This document shows, in pieces, positions 5,789-6,703 of a stretch of DNA of 6,703 nucleotides. The stretch is from Flavobacteriaceae bacterium UBA3478 (GTDB lineage: Bacteria > Bacteroidota > Bacteroidia > Flavobacteriales > Flavobacteriaceae). Numbering within the stretch: position 1 is the first letter of the stretch; each line of letters starts with the position of its first letter. A program made the translations under genes and the position numbers. The DNA lies in NCBI GenBank assembly GCA_002381155.1, contig DFQX01000003.1, forward strand, positions 26,789 to 33,491, given 5' to 3'. Below the pieces are notes generated by a model. It did no database searches. It was not told where the DNA came from and was given only the letters and a program-made list of their open reading frames with translations.

Positions 5789-6703
5789 ATGAAAAAATGG
5801 ATCCTCCCCTTAACGATAGCCGTTTTTTCGGCGATCACCACTTCTTTCGTTCAACATTGGTTGACTGATAAAGAGAAACCATCAGTCGAAGCAATAACCT
5901 TTGAGAGTGCGACTACCCAGCCTGTTTCTCTTAGACTTCCAGAAACAAGTACCGATTTTACAATCGCTGCTGAGAAAACCATACATGCAGTAGTTCATGT
6001 AAAGAATGTTAGCAGCGCCAAAGGGCCTCAATCTTTAATGGACTTTTTCTATGGTTATGAAAGTTTTAGCACCCCTCAAATTGGAACAGGTTCTGGAGTA
6101 ATTGTATCACCTGACGGATATATCGTTACCAATAATCACGTTATCGAAGAAGCCTCAGAGCTTGAAGTCACTTTAAATAACAATGCCAGTTACACCGCTC
6201 AAATCATAGGAACCGACCCAAACTCTGACTTGGCATTATTAAAAATTGAAGCTGAAGAAGAACTCCCCTATTTAGCCTTTGGAGATTCTGATCGCAGTGC
6301 GGTTGGCGAATGGGTACTTGCTGTCGGAAACCCGTTTAATCTTACATCTACGGTTACTGCTGGTATTATTTCGGCCAAATCGCGATCGATTTCAACCGCT
6401 AACAACCTCTCGTTTATTCAAACCGACGCCGCAGTTAATCCTGGTAATAGTGGTGGCGCACTAGTTAACACCAAAGGAGAGCTTATTGGTATTAACACAG
6501 CTATAAAGTCTCGTACCGGATCCTATGTCGGTTATTCATTTGCTATCCCTAGTAATACTGCAAAAAAGGTCATAGAAGATCTTTTAGAATTTGGAAAAGT
6601 TCAACGCGGAATACTTGGTATTTCGGCGCTAAGAGCAGAATCTATTGAAGCCATTAGAAGAGGTCTCGACGAAATTGAAGGAGTTTATATCTCTGAAGTA
6701 AAT
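5789..6703 (+). CDS. htrA: HtrA/DegP-type periplasmic serine protease, 3' end missing
   Basis: The ATG at 5789 opens a frame that runs through the right edge with no stop (305 codons seen). The product begins MKKW plus a hydrophobic stretch (about 4-21) without an obvious signal peptidase site, so it is either exported with cleavage or anchored in the inner membrane facing the periplasm. The trypsin-like domain follows, with the full catalytic triad: H117 in TNNHVIE (114-120), D147 in SDLALLKI (146-153) and S221 in NPGNSGGAL (217-225). GTGSGVIVSPDGYIVTN (99-115) and AVGNPF (178-183) are further family blocks. Residues from about 272 (RGILGI) begin the first PDZ domain, which is cut off. The family degrades or refolds damaged envelope proteins. 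Whether one or two PDZ domains follow cannot be seen. It is divergent from dapF and preceded by an A/T-rich leader without Shine-Dalgarno. Confidence 0.96.
   Translation, partial: MKKWILPLTIAVFSAITTSFVQHWLTDKEKPSVEAITFESATTQPVSLRLPETSTDFTIAAEKTIHAVVHVKNVSSAKGPQSLMDFFYGYESFSTPQIGTGSGVIVSPDGYIVTNNHVIEEASELEVTLNNNASYTAQIIGTDPNSDLALLKIEAEEELPYLAFGDSDRSAVGEWVLAVGNPFNLTSTVTAGIISAKSRSISTANNLSFIQTDAAVNPGNSGGALVNTKGELIGINTAIKSRTGSYVGYSFAIPSNTAKKVIEDLLEFGKVQRGILGISALRAESIEAIRRGLDEIEGVYISEVN

Noticed and set aside
6279..6464. 61-codon plus-strand open frame inside htrA
   Set aside because: It is an out-of-frame reading of the protease domain that contains the catalytic serine; the htrA frame is clearly the coding one.

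Overview
The window looks like core chromosome of a Bacteroidota bacterium, most likely a marine-type member of the Flavobacteriales. Three things point there. The DnaA, DapF and MltG proteins have a flavobacterial character. The base composition is AT-rich, roughly 40% GC by eye. Strong Shine-Dalgarno sequences are almost absent before the start codons, which instead follow A/T-rich leaders. There are no transposases, integrases, CRISPR arrays, tRNAs, rRNAs or phage genes.

Layout from left to right. (1) A YigZ/IMPACT-family gene enters from the left edge (1-603, +) and collides tail to tail, with a 29-bp coding overlap, with a hotdog acyl-CoA thioesterase (575-973, -). (2) A 195-bp AT-rich divergent control region (974-1168) separates the thioesterase from dnaA (1169-2581, +). 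dnaA is followed after 31 nt by a short RsmI-like tetrapyrrole-methylase-fold methyltransferase (2613-3332, +). (3) On the minus strand, reading right to left, dapF (5681-4899), a GNAT acetyltransferase (4899-4384) and mltG (4379-3345) form a tightly packed operon, with a TAATG stop/start overlap and then a 4-nt gap. It ends only 12 nt from the methyltransferase. (4) A 107-bp divergent region (5682-5788) leads into an HtrA/DegP-type periplasmic protease (5789 onward, +), cut off by the right edge in its first PDZ domain.

Functionally, the right half is cell-envelope biology. DapF supplies meso-diaminopimelate for peptidoglycan and lysine. MltG cleaves nascent glycan strands at the inner membrane. 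HtrA handles envelope protein quality control. The left half is replication initiation (DnaA) plus housekeeping enzymes. The acetyltransferase between dapF and mltG and the short methyltransferase behind dnaA are the least understood proteins here.

I found no convincing previously undescribed system. The points most worth a second look are an 11-bp-period tandem repeat (GTTAAA-N5-GTTAAA) in the dapF/htrA control region that resembles a response-regulator box, a perfect palindrome next to the htrA start, the diverged substrate-side motifs of the RsmI-like protein, and the convergent overlap at 575-603.
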